From Holophagales bacterium (GTDB lineage: Bacteria > Acidobacteriota > Thermoanaerobaculia > Multivoradales > Multivoraceae), in assembly GCA_009837885.1 (NCBI GenBank), contig VXSP01000014.1, positions 114,302 through 178,301 on the forward strand: a stretch of DNA of 64,000 nt, in the 5' to 3' direction. Positions 41,347-49,711 of this stretch are shown one piece after another. The position numbers and the translations under genes were made by a program. Position 1 is the first letter of the stretch. Every line of letters starts with the position of its first letter. The notes under the pieces are model-generated. The model was not told where the DNA came from, did not search any database, and was given only the letters and a program-made list of their open reading frames with translations.

Positions 41347-42018
41347 CTACTCGCTTTGGGCCCGTCCGGCGCCGACCCAGATCAGTCTGGTCACTTCGTC
41401 AGATCCCACCGAGTTGCCGGCCCGCAGCGTCACCGCGTAGTAGCCCGGCTCGGGGAAGGTGTGGGCCGGGCTCTGGCGCGTGCTCGTGGCACCGTCTCCG
41501 AAGTCCCACTGTCTGCTCGTCACCTGCCCCGCGGAAACATCCCTGAATGCGACCAGCAGGCCGCCGGGGCTGTACTTGAAGGCAGCGTCCGGCTGTCGCT
41601 GGATGCGGACGGCGACGTTCTCCGTCACCAGTTGTCTGCCGCCGGAGCCGACCGCCGCCGACAACCAGAACCTGTTCTCCTCCACCGCGGCAAGTTCAAC
41701 GGCCGTCACGGTGAGCCGATCGGTCACGCCACCGTCCGGTCCGGTTGTAACAAGCCGTCCTCCGGAGCCGAGCGAGCCGGTCTGGGTGAGGAAGTTCACC
41801 CTCGCGTTCTCCAGCGGCCGCCCGCGGTCGTCGCGGACGATGGCGAACAGCTCGACCTCCCCGCCGCTCTCCGGCACGCTGCTCGGCGTCACCTGGACCG
41901 TCACCGACCCGGCCGCAGCTTCCACGTCTTGGGCAAGAGCCGGCGCCACCGCAAAGCCAAGCAGCACCGCGCCCAGAATCGCTACCAGAACAAGGTGTGT
42001 TCGACGAGTTCCCATCAT
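41347..42018 (-). CDS. Secreted Ig-like plus PKD domain protein
   Basis: Protein of about 223 residues with a signal peptide (THLVLVAILGAVLLGFAVAPALAQ; cleavage near ALAQD). One Ig-like domain follows (TVQVTPSSVPESGGEVELFA) and one PKD domain (WDFGDGATSTRQSPAHTFPE, YAVTLRAGNSVGSDEVTRLI). The ATGATG start at 42018/42015 has GGAGGG ten bases upstream, which decides against the longer reading. It is the shorter paralog of the 40377-41309 gene and has no lipobox. Function is unknown; it is probably extracytoplasmic. Confidence 0.8.
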   Translation of the reverse strand: MMGTRRTHLVLVAILGAVLLGFAVAPALAQDVEAAAGSVTVQVTPSSVPESGGEVELFAIVRDDRGRPLENARVNFLTQTGSLGSGGRLVTTGPDGGVTDRLTVTAVELAAVEENRFWLSAAVGSGGRQLVTENVAVRIQRQPDAAFKYSPGGLLVAFRDVSAGQVTSRQWDFGDGATSTRQSPAHTFPEPGYYAVTLRAGNSVGSDEVTRLIWVGAGRAQSE

Positions 42019-42099
42019 TCTGTTTCCCTCCTTGATCTCGTTTCCGACCGTCAAGGATCTCTACGGAGGCCCGCGGATTCGCGTCTACTCCAGTATGGA

Positions 42100-42162
42100 G
42101 CCGGCCTGACGGCCGGCACGTTTCTCCAGCCGCCTTCGGCGGCGGCGGGTCAGAAGACCCGC
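42100..42162. repeat. Cluster of three hairpins
   Basis: Three perfect hairpins in series: GCCGGCC/GGCCGGC around TGAC (42100-42117), GCCGCC/GGCGGC around TTC (42129-42143), and GCGGGTC/GACCCGC around AGAA (42145-42162). The last shares the 14-base core GGGTCAGAAGACCC with a hairpin downstream of the GspF-type gene. It lies upstream of the PKD-domain gene. No poly-T follows, so it is not a classic terminator. The rest of 42019-42099 shows no gene or recognisable site. Confidence 0.6.
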
Positions 42163-42211
42163 GTACCCAGCCTGTGCCGCCTCCACATCGGCAACCGACG
42201 ACGTCCAGCCC

Positions 42212-42375
42212 GGAGAGGTCCGGGGAGGGGTCCCCAGCGGGCTGGAGGCAACCGACTCCCGGCGCCGCTACGCCCACCACCGCCGATGTGAAGGGCAGCC
42301 GACCGAAGCGAGCGCTCCGTCCCATCCACCAAGAAAGCGCAAGCGGCCGCTGGGGACCCCTCCCCGGACCTCTCC
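42212..42375. repeat. Long inverted-repeat element, copy A
   Basis: Perfect 29-bp inverted repeats at 42212-42240 and 42347-42375 enclose exactly 106 bp, just past the rel stop codon. The inner end is CCAGCGG on the left and CCGCTGG on the right. A second element at 63761-63932 has the same plan, the same inner ends and the same 106-bp interior, but different arm sequence. No open frame or tRNA is inside. Confidence 0.7.
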
Positions 42376-42389
42376 AGGCGGGCCAGCAC

Positions 42390-44624
42390 CTACGCCGTCG
42401 CAGAAGCCGACGAAGACGGTCCCTGGCGGCGTTTCACGGCGCGCACGGCGGACAGGTTCTCGAGGGACTCCTGGAGACGGTTGAGGTGCTTTCGGTTGCG
42501 CACGTCGACGACGACGTCGATCGACGCCTCGCCGGCGCCGCGGCTGCGGCTCTCGATGTGGCGGATGTTGCTGCCCTGCTTGGCGATCGCCTCGGTCACC
42601 CGGGCCAGGACGCCGGGGCGGTCGCGGGTCTCGATGACCAGGGTGACCGCGAACATCGAGTCGTGGCGGCGGGCCCACTCCACCCGGATCTCGCGTTCCG
42701 GGTGGTACAGCAGGTTGCGCACGTTGGGGCAGTCGACCGAGTGGACCGAAACGCCGCGCCCGCGGGTCACGAAGCCGATGATGTCCTCGCCCGGCAACGG
42801 GCTGCAGCAGCCAGCGAAGAAGGCGAGCATGTCGTCCTCGCCCTTGACGACCAGCTTCGCCTGGTCGCGCGGCATCACCTTGCTCACCGCGCGGCGCAGA
42901 CGGCCGGGTTCCTGGTCGCGGTGACGCAGCCGCTCGGCCGGCAGCACCGCGCGCAGCACCGGCTTGACCGACCCGCGTCCGAAGCCGAGCCGGCTGAACA
43001 ACTCCTCGATGCCGGAGTAGCCCTCGGCGGCGACGAAGTCCGCCATCTCCTTCGACTCGAAGATCCGGCGCGGACTGACCCGGTAGCGGCGCAGTTCGCT
43101 GGCCAGCATCGTACGGCCGATCTCGATCGCCCGCTTCTTCTGCTCGGCGTTGATCCAGTGGCGGATCTTGCTGCGGGCCTTCGGCGTGGCGACGATGTTC
43201 AGCCAGTCCCGGCTGGGCTCCCGGTTCGGGTTCGTCGTGATCTCGACGATGTCGCCGTTCTTCAGTTCGGTCCGCAACGGCACCAGCCGGCCGTTGACCC
43301 GGGCGCCGCTGCAGTGGTGGCCGAGCTCGGTGTGGATCCGGTAGGCGAAGTCGAGCGTCGTCGCGCCGCGCGGGAAGGAGAGCACGTCGCCCTTCGGCGT
43401 GAACACGTACACCTCGTCCGGGTACAGGTCGATCTTCAGCGCGCTCATGAAGGTGCGCGGATCGGGCGTTTCCTGCTGCCACTCCAGCAGTTGCCGCAAC
43501 CAGACGATGCTGGCGTCGTTCTCGTCCGTGTCGAGCTGGCCTTCCTTGTATCGCCAGTGGGCGGCGACGCCCTCCTCGGCCAGCAGGTCCATCGCCCGGG
43601 TCCGGATCTGAACCTCGAACGGCTGCCCACCGCGCCCGACCACCGTCGTGTGCAACGACTGGTAGAGGTTCGGCTTCGGCATCGCGATGTAGTCCTTGAA
43701 CCGGCCCGGGATCGGGTGCCAGAGCTGATGGACGACGCCGAGCGCGGCGTAGGTGTCCTTCACGTCGACCGTGATGATCCGGAAGGCCAGGAAGTCGTAC
43801 AACTCCGGCAGGTCGATCTGGCGCTCCTGGAGCTTCCGGTAGACCGAGTAGTAGCCCTTCACCCGGTAGCTGATCTCGCCCTCGATGTCCGCCTTGCCCA
43901 GCGCGTCGCGCAGCCGCCCGGCAATCCGCTCCATCGTCCGCCGAGCCCCCTTGAGCCGCTCGTCGAGCTGCCGGCGGAGATCCTCGTACTGGCGCGGGTG
44001 AATGTGCTGGAAGGCCAGGTCCTCCAGCAGCCACTGGATCCGCGACATGCCCAGCCGGTGCGCCAGCGGCGCGTAGATCTCGAGCGTCTCCCGCGAGATG
44101 CGCCGGCGCTTCTCCGTCTCCAGGTGCCCCAGGGTCAGCATGTTGTGGAGGCGGTCGACCAGCTTGACGACGATCACCCGCAGGTCCCGCGCCGAGGCGA
44201 GGATCAGCTTCCGGAAGCTCTCGGCCTGCACCTCGTCGCTGTGGACGTACTCGTGGCGGCCAATCTTCGACACACCGTCCACCAGGTCCGCGATCTCGGA
44301 ACCGAACCGGGAGGCCAGGTCCTTCTTCGTCGCGCCGGTGTCCTCCAGCACGTCGTGCAGGAGCCCGACCGCGACGCTCGTCTGGTCGAACTTGAGTTCG
44401 GCCAGCATGTGGGCGACGCCCAGCGGATGGCTGATGTAGGGCTTCCCCGACCGCCGCACCTGACCCTGGTGGGCCAGTTCGGCGAAGTCGACCACGCCGC
44501 GCAGCCAGCTTTCGTCGCAGGCGCGCTCGTTCTCCTGGAGGCGGCTCAGGACATCGTCGATCCCCACGTCCCCAGGATCGCGCAGCGGCGCCGGTTCCCG
44601 GGGTCGTTCAGCAGCCTGAGCCAT
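42390..44624 (-). CDS. RelA/SpoT-family (p)ppGpp synthetase/hydrolase
   Basis: Bifunctional alarmone enzyme of 744 residues. The hydrolase HD domain is intact (GVAHMLAEL, LLHDVLEDT). The synthetase domain has FKDYIAMPKPNLYQSLHTTV and EVQIRT. A TGS domain (VYVFTPKGDVLSFPRGATTL), a zinc-finger-type region (CCSPLPGEDIIG) and a C-terminal ACT domain follow. It makes and degrades (p)ppGpp in the stringent response. ATG at 44624 gives a normal N-terminus. It lies 10 bp from secF. Confidence 0.96.
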   Translation of the reverse strand: MAQAAERPREPAPLRDPGDVGIDDVLSRLQENERACDESWLRGVVDFAELAHQGQVRRSGKPYISHPLGVAHMLAELKFDQTSVAVGLLHDVLEDTGATKKDLASRFGSEIADLVDGVSKIGRHEYVHSDEVQAESFRKLILASARDLRVIVVKLVDRLHNMLTLGHLETEKRRRISRETLEIYAPLAHRLGMSRIQWLLEDLAFQHIHPRQYEDLRRQLDERLKGARRTMERIAGRLRDALGKADIEGEISYRVKGYYSVYRKLQERQIDLPELYDFLAFRIITVDVKDTYAALGVVHQLWHPIPGRFKDYIAMPKPNLYQSLHTTVVGRGGQPFEVQIRTRAMDLLAEEGVAAHWRYKEGQLDTDENDASIVWLRQLLEWQQETPDPRTFMSALKIDLYPDEVYVFTPKGDVLSFPRGATTLDFAYRIHTELGHHCSGARVNGRLVPLRTELKNGDIVEITTNPNREPSRDWLNIVATPKARSKIRHWINAEQKKRAIEIGRTMLASELRRYRVSPRRIFESKEMADFVAAEGYSGIEELFSRLGFGRGSVKPVLRAVLPAERLRHRDQEPGRLRRAVSKVMPRDQAKLVVKGEDDMLAFFAGCCSPLPGEDIIGFVTRGRGVSVHSVDCPNVRNLLYHPEREIRVEWARRHDSMFAVTLVIETRDRPGVLARVTEAIAKQGSNIRHIESRSRGAGEASIDVVVDVRNRKHLNRLQESLENLSAVRAVKRRQGPSSSASATA

Positions 44625-44634
44625 CGCGCGCTAC

Positions 44635-45813
44635 CTACGCGGCCGCTGCCCTCTTCTCCCGTCGCGCGCGGCCGAAGGTGGTTTCCCAGATCAGGACGAT
44701 CGGACTCGCGACGTAGATCGACGAGTAGGTGCCGACGAGCACGCCGACGAGGAGCAGGAAGGAGAAGCCGCGGATCACGTCGCCGCCGAGGACGAACAGG
44801 CAGCCGACGGCGAGCAGCGTCGTCCCCGAGGTCAGCGCGGTGCGCGACAGGGTCTGGTTCAGGCTCCGGTTCAGCACGTCGACCAGAGACTCGCGACGGT
44901 TCCGGCGCAGGTTCTCGCGCACCCGGTCGAAGACGACGACGGAGTCGTTGACCGAGTAGCCGATGACGGTCAGGAAGGCGGCGATCGTCGTCAGGTTGAA
45001 CTCGTAGCCCGCGAAGGCAAACAGGCCCAGGCAGACGGCGACGTCGTGGGCGAGGGCGACCAGGGCGCCGATGCCGAAACGCAACTCGAACCGGAACCAG
45101 ATGTAGGTCAGGATGCCGGCCAGGGAGAAAGCGATCGCCAGCAGGCCCTTGCGCCGCAGCTCGCCGCCGATCTGCGGCAGCACGCTGTCGCTCGACTGGA
45201 CCGCGAAGTGCCCGAAGGTGGCGCCGTCCGTGATCACCGCCAGGGCCTCGGGGCTGAGCGCTTCACCCGGCTGTATCTCGGACCAGTCGCGGATCAGCCC
45301 ACCGGTCCGGCGCAGGGCCATGACCGCGGCCGCCCCTTCCCGGTAGTGCTCCCGGGCGCCGATGTCGTCACCGGTCGCCCGCATGCCGTCCGGATCGGCG
45401 CCCAGCAGCATCGAGGCGAGCGCCTCGGTGCCCTGCCGGTTCAGGTCGAAGCCACTGACGTCGCTGTTGTAGCGCCGCTCCAGCGCCTCCTCGACCCGGG
45501 AGGCGCTGCTCCGCTCTTCCTCGTCGTCGGCGACCGGGGTCTTCAGGATGATCGAGTTGTCCCCCTCCTCGCCGAACGCCTGGATCGAGGCGTTCTCGAT
45601 CCCCGCTTCCTGCAGCAGCCCGCGGAGCTCCTGGACGTCGGGCGGCTCGTCGAACTGCACGATCATCTGGGTGCCGCCGGCGAAGTCGATGCCCAGGTTC
45701 AACTGCCGGCTGAAGATGTAGCCGAGCGCCGCGATCACGGCCACCGCGGACAGGGTCAGGCACACGCGCCGCGCGCGCATGAAGTCGAAACTCGTGTTGC
45801 GGAAGAACTCCAT
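44635..45813 (-). CDS. secF: Protein translocase subunit SecF
   Basis: SecF of 392 residues, six transmembrane helices. The N-terminal LGIDFAGGTQMIVQF and the conserved membrane block (FNLTTIAAFLTVIGYSVNDSVVVFDRVREN) are diagnostic. The periplasmic domain has an extra charged insert (around GADPDGMRATGDDIGAREHY), which makes it longer than E. coli SecF (323 residues). It acts with SecD to use the proton gradient for late export. Confidence 0.95.
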   Translation of the reverse strand: MEFFRNTSFDFMRARRVCLTLSAVAVIAALGYIFSRQLNLGIDFAGGTQMIVQFDEPPDVQELRGLLQEAGIENASIQAFGEEGDNSIILKTPVADDEEERSSASRVEEALERRYNSDVSGFDLNRQGTEALASMLLGADPDGMRATGDDIGAREHYREGAAAVMALRRTGGLIRDWSEIQPGEALSPEALAVITDGATFGHFAVQSSDSVLPQIGGELRRKGLLAIAFSLAGILTYIWFRFELRFGIGALVALAHDVAVCLGLFAFAGYEFNLTTIAAFLTVIGYSVNDSVVVFDRVRENLRRNRRESLVDVLNRSLNQTLSRTALTSGTTLLAVGCLFVLGGDVIRGFSFLLLVGVLVGTYSSIYVASPIVLIWETTFGRARREKRAAAA

Positions 45814-45823
45814 TGACGCAGCC

Positions 45824-47398
45824 CTAGATCGACAGGCGCTCGACGCGGCCCGAGCGTGACAGGAGCAGGTCGAACAGCAGCCGGCTGTTGAAGACGGCCG
45901 TGAACACGGAGGCCAGGATGCCCACCGTCAGGGTCACCGCGAAGCCTCGGATCGCGCCGGTGCCGAAGTTGATCAGGAAGATGGCCGCGATCAGGGTCGT
46001 CAGGTTCGCGTCGAGGATCGACGACCACGCCTTGCCGAAGCCCGAAACGACCGCCGCCTTGACCGTCCGGCCGTTGTGCAGCTCCTCGCGGATCCGCTCG
46101 AAGACCAGGACGTTCGCGTCCACCGCCATGCCGATCGTCAGGATCAGCCCGGCGATGCCCGGCAGGGTGAGGGCGGCGCCGAAGTAGGCGAGGACACCGA
46201 ACACCAGCACGAAGTTGAGCGCCAGCGCCACCATCGCGTTGATACCCGAAGCCTTGTAGACGACCAGCATCGCCACGATCACCAGCACGATGCCGAAGAG
46301 GAAGGCGCGGGTGCCCTGGTCGATCGAGTCCTGCCCGAGCGACGGGCCCACCGCCTGCTGCTGCAGGTAGTTGATCCCCGCGGGCAGGGCGCCCGAGCGC
46401 AGCACGGTCGCCAGGTCCTCGACCTCCTGCTGGGTGAACGAGCCGCGAATGATCCCGGAGTCGGAGATCCGGCCCTCGATGACCGGCGCCGACTGCACCT
46501 TGCCGTCGAGCACGATCGCCAGCGGCCGGCCGATGTTCGCGCCGGTCCAGTCCTCGAAGATCTGGGCGCCCTCGTGAGTCAGCGAGAAGTTGACCACCGG
46601 CTCCTGGAACTGTCCGAGCCCGGCGCGCGCCGTCTTCAGGTCGCGACCGGTGATCACGGGACGCTGCTCGAGCGCGTAGTAGACCTGACCGAGCACGTCG
46701 CCGTTCTCGTCCCGCTGGTCCTGCGCGGCGATCTCGAGGTTCTCGGGCAGGGTGCCGCCGTAACGGTCGAGGATCTCCTGGCGGTCGAAGGCCGCGCCGC
46801 CGCTCTCCGGGTAGACGGCGAGCCGGAACTCGAGGAAGGCGGTGTTCTTGATCAGGTTCTTCACCCGTTCCGGATCGTCGACGCCCGGAAGCTGAACGAC
46901 CAGCCGGTTGCTGCCCAGGCCCTGGCGCTGGATCACCGGTTCGGCGACTCCGAATTCGTCGACCCGGTTGCGGATCGTCTGCAGGGCCTGGTCGATCGCC
47001 TGCTCGCGAATCGTGTTCACCTCGTCCGGCCGGCGCTCGAAGATCACTTCCTCGCCACTGCGCCGCCAGGTCCAGTACGGCACGTTCTCCTCGATGATCG
47101 TGGGCAGCAGGCCGTCCTGGTCGGGCGGCAGGCCCGAGAGCCGGAATCGGGTCGGGGTATCGGTGACCGCGCTCGTGCCCTCGACCCCCTTCTCAGCGAG
47201 TTCCTGGATCAGGCTGTCGATGTCCTTCTGCGCCTCGGCCCGCAACGCGTCGTCGGTCAGCACCTCGAGCAGCAGGTGGATGCCTCCGCGGAGGTCGAGA
47301 CCCAGGTTGATGGAGTCGGCGAGCGGGAAGGCCGAGAACGCGCAGGCCGAGACGACGACCACCACGACCAGGCCCCGCCACAGCAGATTCCGGTTCAT
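45824..47398 (-). CDS. secD: Protein translocase subunit SecD
   Basis: SecD of 524 residues with an N-terminal helix, the periplasmic P1 domain (LGLDLRGGIHLLLEV, then the VQLPGVDDPERVKNLI region) and six C-terminal helices with AGLILTIGMAVDANVLVFERIRE. All marks of the RND-type SecDF channel are present. ATG overlaps yajC as ATGA. It precedes secF by 10 bp. Confidence 0.96.
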   Translation of the reverse strand: MNRNLLWRGLVVVVVVSACAFSAFPLADSINLGLDLRGGIHLLLEVLTDDALRAEAQKDIDSLIQELAEKGVEGTSAVTDTPTRFRLSGLPPDQDGLLPTIIEENVPYWTWRRSGEEVIFERRPDEVNTIREQAIDQALQTIRNRVDEFGVAEPVIQRQGLGSNRLVVQLPGVDDPERVKNLIKNTAFLEFRLAVYPESGGAAFDRQEILDRYGGTLPENLEIAAQDQRDENGDVLGQVYYALEQRPVITGRDLKTARAGLGQFQEPVVNFSLTHEGAQIFEDWTGANIGRPLAIVLDGKVQSAPVIEGRISDSGIIRGSFTQQEVEDLATVLRSGALPAGINYLQQQAVGPSLGQDSIDQGTRAFLFGIVLVIVAMLVVYKASGINAMVALALNFVLVFGVLAYFGAALTLPGIAGLILTIGMAVDANVLVFERIREELHNGRTVKAAVVSGFGKAWSSILDANLTTLIAAIFLINFGTGAIRGFAVTLTVGILASVFTAVFNSRLLFDLLLSRSGRVERLSI

Positions 47399-47706
47399 GA
47401 CGTCGACTCCTCGGCCAGGCCGGTGATCGACGACTTCGTGACCTTGACTCTGACCCCGTCAGCGATCTGCAGGATGACGGTGGTCGGCTCGGTCGACACG
47501 ACGTCGCCGAAGACGCCGCCCTGGGTGACGACGCGGTCGCCCTTCTTCAGCGCCTCCACGGTCGCCTGCAGTTGCTTGCGCCGACGGCGCTCCGGAGCGA
47601 TCAGCAGGAAGTAGAAGATGGCGCCGATCAGGATGAGCGGCAGAAACTGAATGAGACCCGAGGGCGCTCCGCCCGTGGCCACAAACAGTGCGAAATCAGG
47701 AATCAT
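47395..47706 (-). CDS. yajC: Sec translocon accessory subunit YajC
   Basis: Membrane protein of 103 residues: one helix (LIQFLPLILIGAIFYFLLIAP) then the conserved block RRRRKQLQATVEALKKGDRVVTQGG and GVFGDVV, as in the YajC family. ATG at 47706 is preferred because a longer frame merely shadows tgt. It is coupled to secD. Confidence 0.94.
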   Translation of the reverse strand: MIPDFALFVATGGAPSGLIQFLPLILIGAIFYFLLIAPERRRRKQLQATVEALKKGDRVVTQGGVFGDVVSTEPTTVILQIADGVRVKVTKSSITGLAEESTS

Positions 47707-47780
47707 CTCTGGTGCTCCCAGCAGCGTACTTTGGCTGGCGGCGGGCCGACCGGTCGTGGCCCCCACCGCAAAGGCGTACC

Positions 47781-48938
47781 CTATCGCCGTTCGGCCTCCG
47801 GTTCGCCCTCCGGGCCGACTTCCGGTAGCCGCGACGCCGCGAAGGCGGCCAGCGCACCGTCGGCGATCGCCCGCCGCAGATCGGACATGAAGTCGAGGTA
47901 GAAGCGCACGTTGTGCTCGGTCGCCAGCACCTTGCCGGTGATCTCGCCGCAGCGGAACAGGTGGTGGAGGAAGGCCCGGCTGTGGCGGCGGCAGACGGGG
48001 CAGCCGCAAGCCGGATCCACGGGCCGCGGATCCTCACGGTAGCGCGCCTTCTTGATCCTGACGATGCCGGTGGACGAGAACAGGGTGCCGTGGCGGGCGT
48101 TGCGCGAGGGCAGCACGCAGTCGAAGAGATCGACACCGAGGCCCACGGCGTGGACGATGTCCTCCGGAGTGCCCAGTCCCATCAGGTAGCGGGGCCGGTC
48201 CTCGGGCAGCGCGGGAGCGACCCAGGACAGGGCCAGCCGGCCCAGTTCGCGCTCCTCGCCGACACTGACGCCGCCGATCGCGTAACCGTCGAAGGGCAGG
48301 CCGGCGAGGTCCTCCGCGGCGGCGAGCCGCAGATCCTCGAAGAAGCTCCCCTGCACGATGCCGAACAGGCCCGCCGCCGCCGGGTCTCCGCCCGCCCCCC
48401 AGCGGTCGAGCGAGCGCCTGGCCCAGAGGTTCGTCCGCCGCAGCGCCGCCGCCGCCGCCTCGCGGTCCACCGGCCACGGCGGGCACTCGTCGAGCACCAT
48501 CGCGGCATCCACCCCGACCTGCTCCTGAAACTCCACCACCCGCTCGGGCGTCAGTTCCACCGTGCCGCCGTCGTGGGGACTCCGGAAGGTGACTCCCACG
48601 TCGTCGACCCGCCGCAACCCGGCCAGGCTGAACACCTGGTAGCCGCCGCTGTCCATCGCCAGCGGACCGTCCCAGCCGATGAACTCGTGCAGGCCGCCCA
48701 GACCGGTGATCCGGTCCACGCCCACCCGCTCCAGCAGGTGGAAGAGGTTCGTCATCAGGAGCCGCGCTCCGGCCGCCTCCAGCACGTCCTGGCTCAGGCC
48801 CTTCACGGCGCCCAGGGTGCCGACCGGCATGAAGGCCGGCGTCTCGACCGGGCCGTGGGGCGTGGTCAGGCGGCCGAGACGGGCGAGCCCGTCACACGAG
48901 ACGACACGGAAGCCGAAGCGACGGCCGGAAGCGTTCAG
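47781..48938 (-). CDS. tgt: tRNA-guanine transglycosylase (queuine type), CTG start
   Basis: TIM-barrel enzyme of 385 residues that exchanges G34 for preQ1 in tRNAs with GUN anticodons. Markers are TPAFMPVGTLGAVKG, MDSGGYQVFSLA, VQGSF, GGVSVGE, the nucleophile Asp in LFDCVLPSRNARHG, and zinc ligands CGCPVCRRHSRAFLHH. The only start that preserves the expected N-terminus (about 35 residues before AFMPVGT) is CTG at 48938, overlapping lolA's TGA as CTGA. The open frame upstream only shadows lolA. It is followed by yajC, the usual neighbour. Confidence 0.93.
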   Translation of the reverse strand: MNASGRRFGFRVVSCDGLARLGRLTTPHGPVETPAFMPVGTLGAVKGLSQDVLEAAGARLLMTNLFHLLERVGVDRITGLGGLHEFIGWDGPLAMDSGGYQVFSLAGLRRVDDVGVTFRSPHDGGTVELTPERVVEFQEQVGVDAAMVLDECPPWPVDREAAAAALRRTNLWARRSLDRWGAGGDPAAAGLFGIVQGSFFEDLRLAAAEDLAGLPFDGYAIGGVSVGEERELGRLALSWVAPALPEDRPRYLMGLGTPEDIVHAVGLGVDLFDCVLPSRNARHGTLFSSTGIVRIKKARYREDPRPVDPACGCPVCRRHSRAFLHHLFRCGEITGKVLATEHNVRFYLDFMSDLRRAIADGALAAFAASRLPEVGPEGEPEAERR

Positions 48939-49672
48939 TTGAGATCGATCTCGGTGACTTCGACGTCGTCGGGCAGCGCCAGGATGAACTCCGAGTCGTC
49001 GATCGGCTCGTTCAGGACCAGGTCTTCGAGGGTGACGATTCGCTCGTCGCCGCTGGCGAGCACGATCCTGAACCTCTCGGGCAGGAAGCTCGCGGGGTCG
49101 ATCCAGAGGTCGATCTCCCGAATCCTCTTCGCCACGCTCCGGTAGTCCGGCGTCAGGTGCAGGTAGTACGGGTCCCCGTCCTCCTCGGGAAACTCCGCCT
49201 GGACCGAGAAGTACTTCAACAGCGTCTCGAGGCTGCCCGCGGGCCCCATGTACTCCAGTATCTGCTCGGACAGGCGGCCCACCTCGGTCACCCTGGCGGT
49301 GCCGAGATCGACGTACCAGTAGGTCGCCACGTCGTTGTGAACGGTCATGATCAGCGGCTTCGGCTCCACGAACTCCCAGCGGAGCGCGTCCGGCGGCCGG
49401 TAGCGGAGCCAGCCACTTTCCTCCACCGGTTCCAGCAGAAGTTCGCCCTGCCGCCGCTGAAACAGCCGCGCCTGAAGCGTCACGATCAGGTTCTGCTCGT
49501 ACTTCACCCGCTCGACCAGCCGGTCGAGACGCTCGCGCAGACCGAGTCCCTCGGCCGACGGATCGGGCGGCTCGGCGGGAGGGTCCGGCGACTGGGCGGG
49601 GAGGACGATGGCCGCCGTCAGGGCCAGCAACAGTCCTCCCAACCACGGCGCGATGCGGAGACGGTTCTTCAT
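48935..49672 (-). CDS. lolA: Outer-membrane lipoprotein carrier protein LolA
   Basis: Protein of 245 residues with a signal peptide (LLALTAAIVLPAQS) and the LolA fold. Visible elements are TLQARLFQRRQGELLLEPVE, GWLRYRPPDALRWEF, a DVATYWYVDLG strand, IDLWIDPASFLPERFRIVLA and a VTLEDLVLNEPIDDSEF terminus. It carries lipoproteins from the inner membrane (LolCDE) across the periplasm. It is coupled to tgt. The N-terminal Pro-rich stretch (PDPPAEPPDPSAEG) is an unusual extension. Confidence 0.88.
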   Translation of the reverse strand: MKNRLRIAPWLGGLLLALTAAIVLPAQSPDPPAEPPDPSAEGLGLRERLDRLVERVKYEQNLIVTLQARLFQRRQGELLLEPVEESGWLRYRPPDALRWEFVEPKPLIMTVHNDVATYWYVDLGTARVTEVGRLSEQILEYMGPAGSLETLLKYFSVQAEFPEEDGDPYYLHLTPDYRSVAKRIREIDLWIDPASFLPERFRIVLASGDERIVTLEDLVLNEPIDDSEFILALPDDVEVTEIDLN

Positions 49673-49711
49673 CGCTGTGAGCGAGCGCGGGGCGGCCGTA
49701 GAGTACCAACC

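Noticed and set aside
42174..44951. A long plus-strand frame opposite rel
   Set aside because: It is the antisense shadow of rel and covers the inverted-repeat element; no domain is recognisable.
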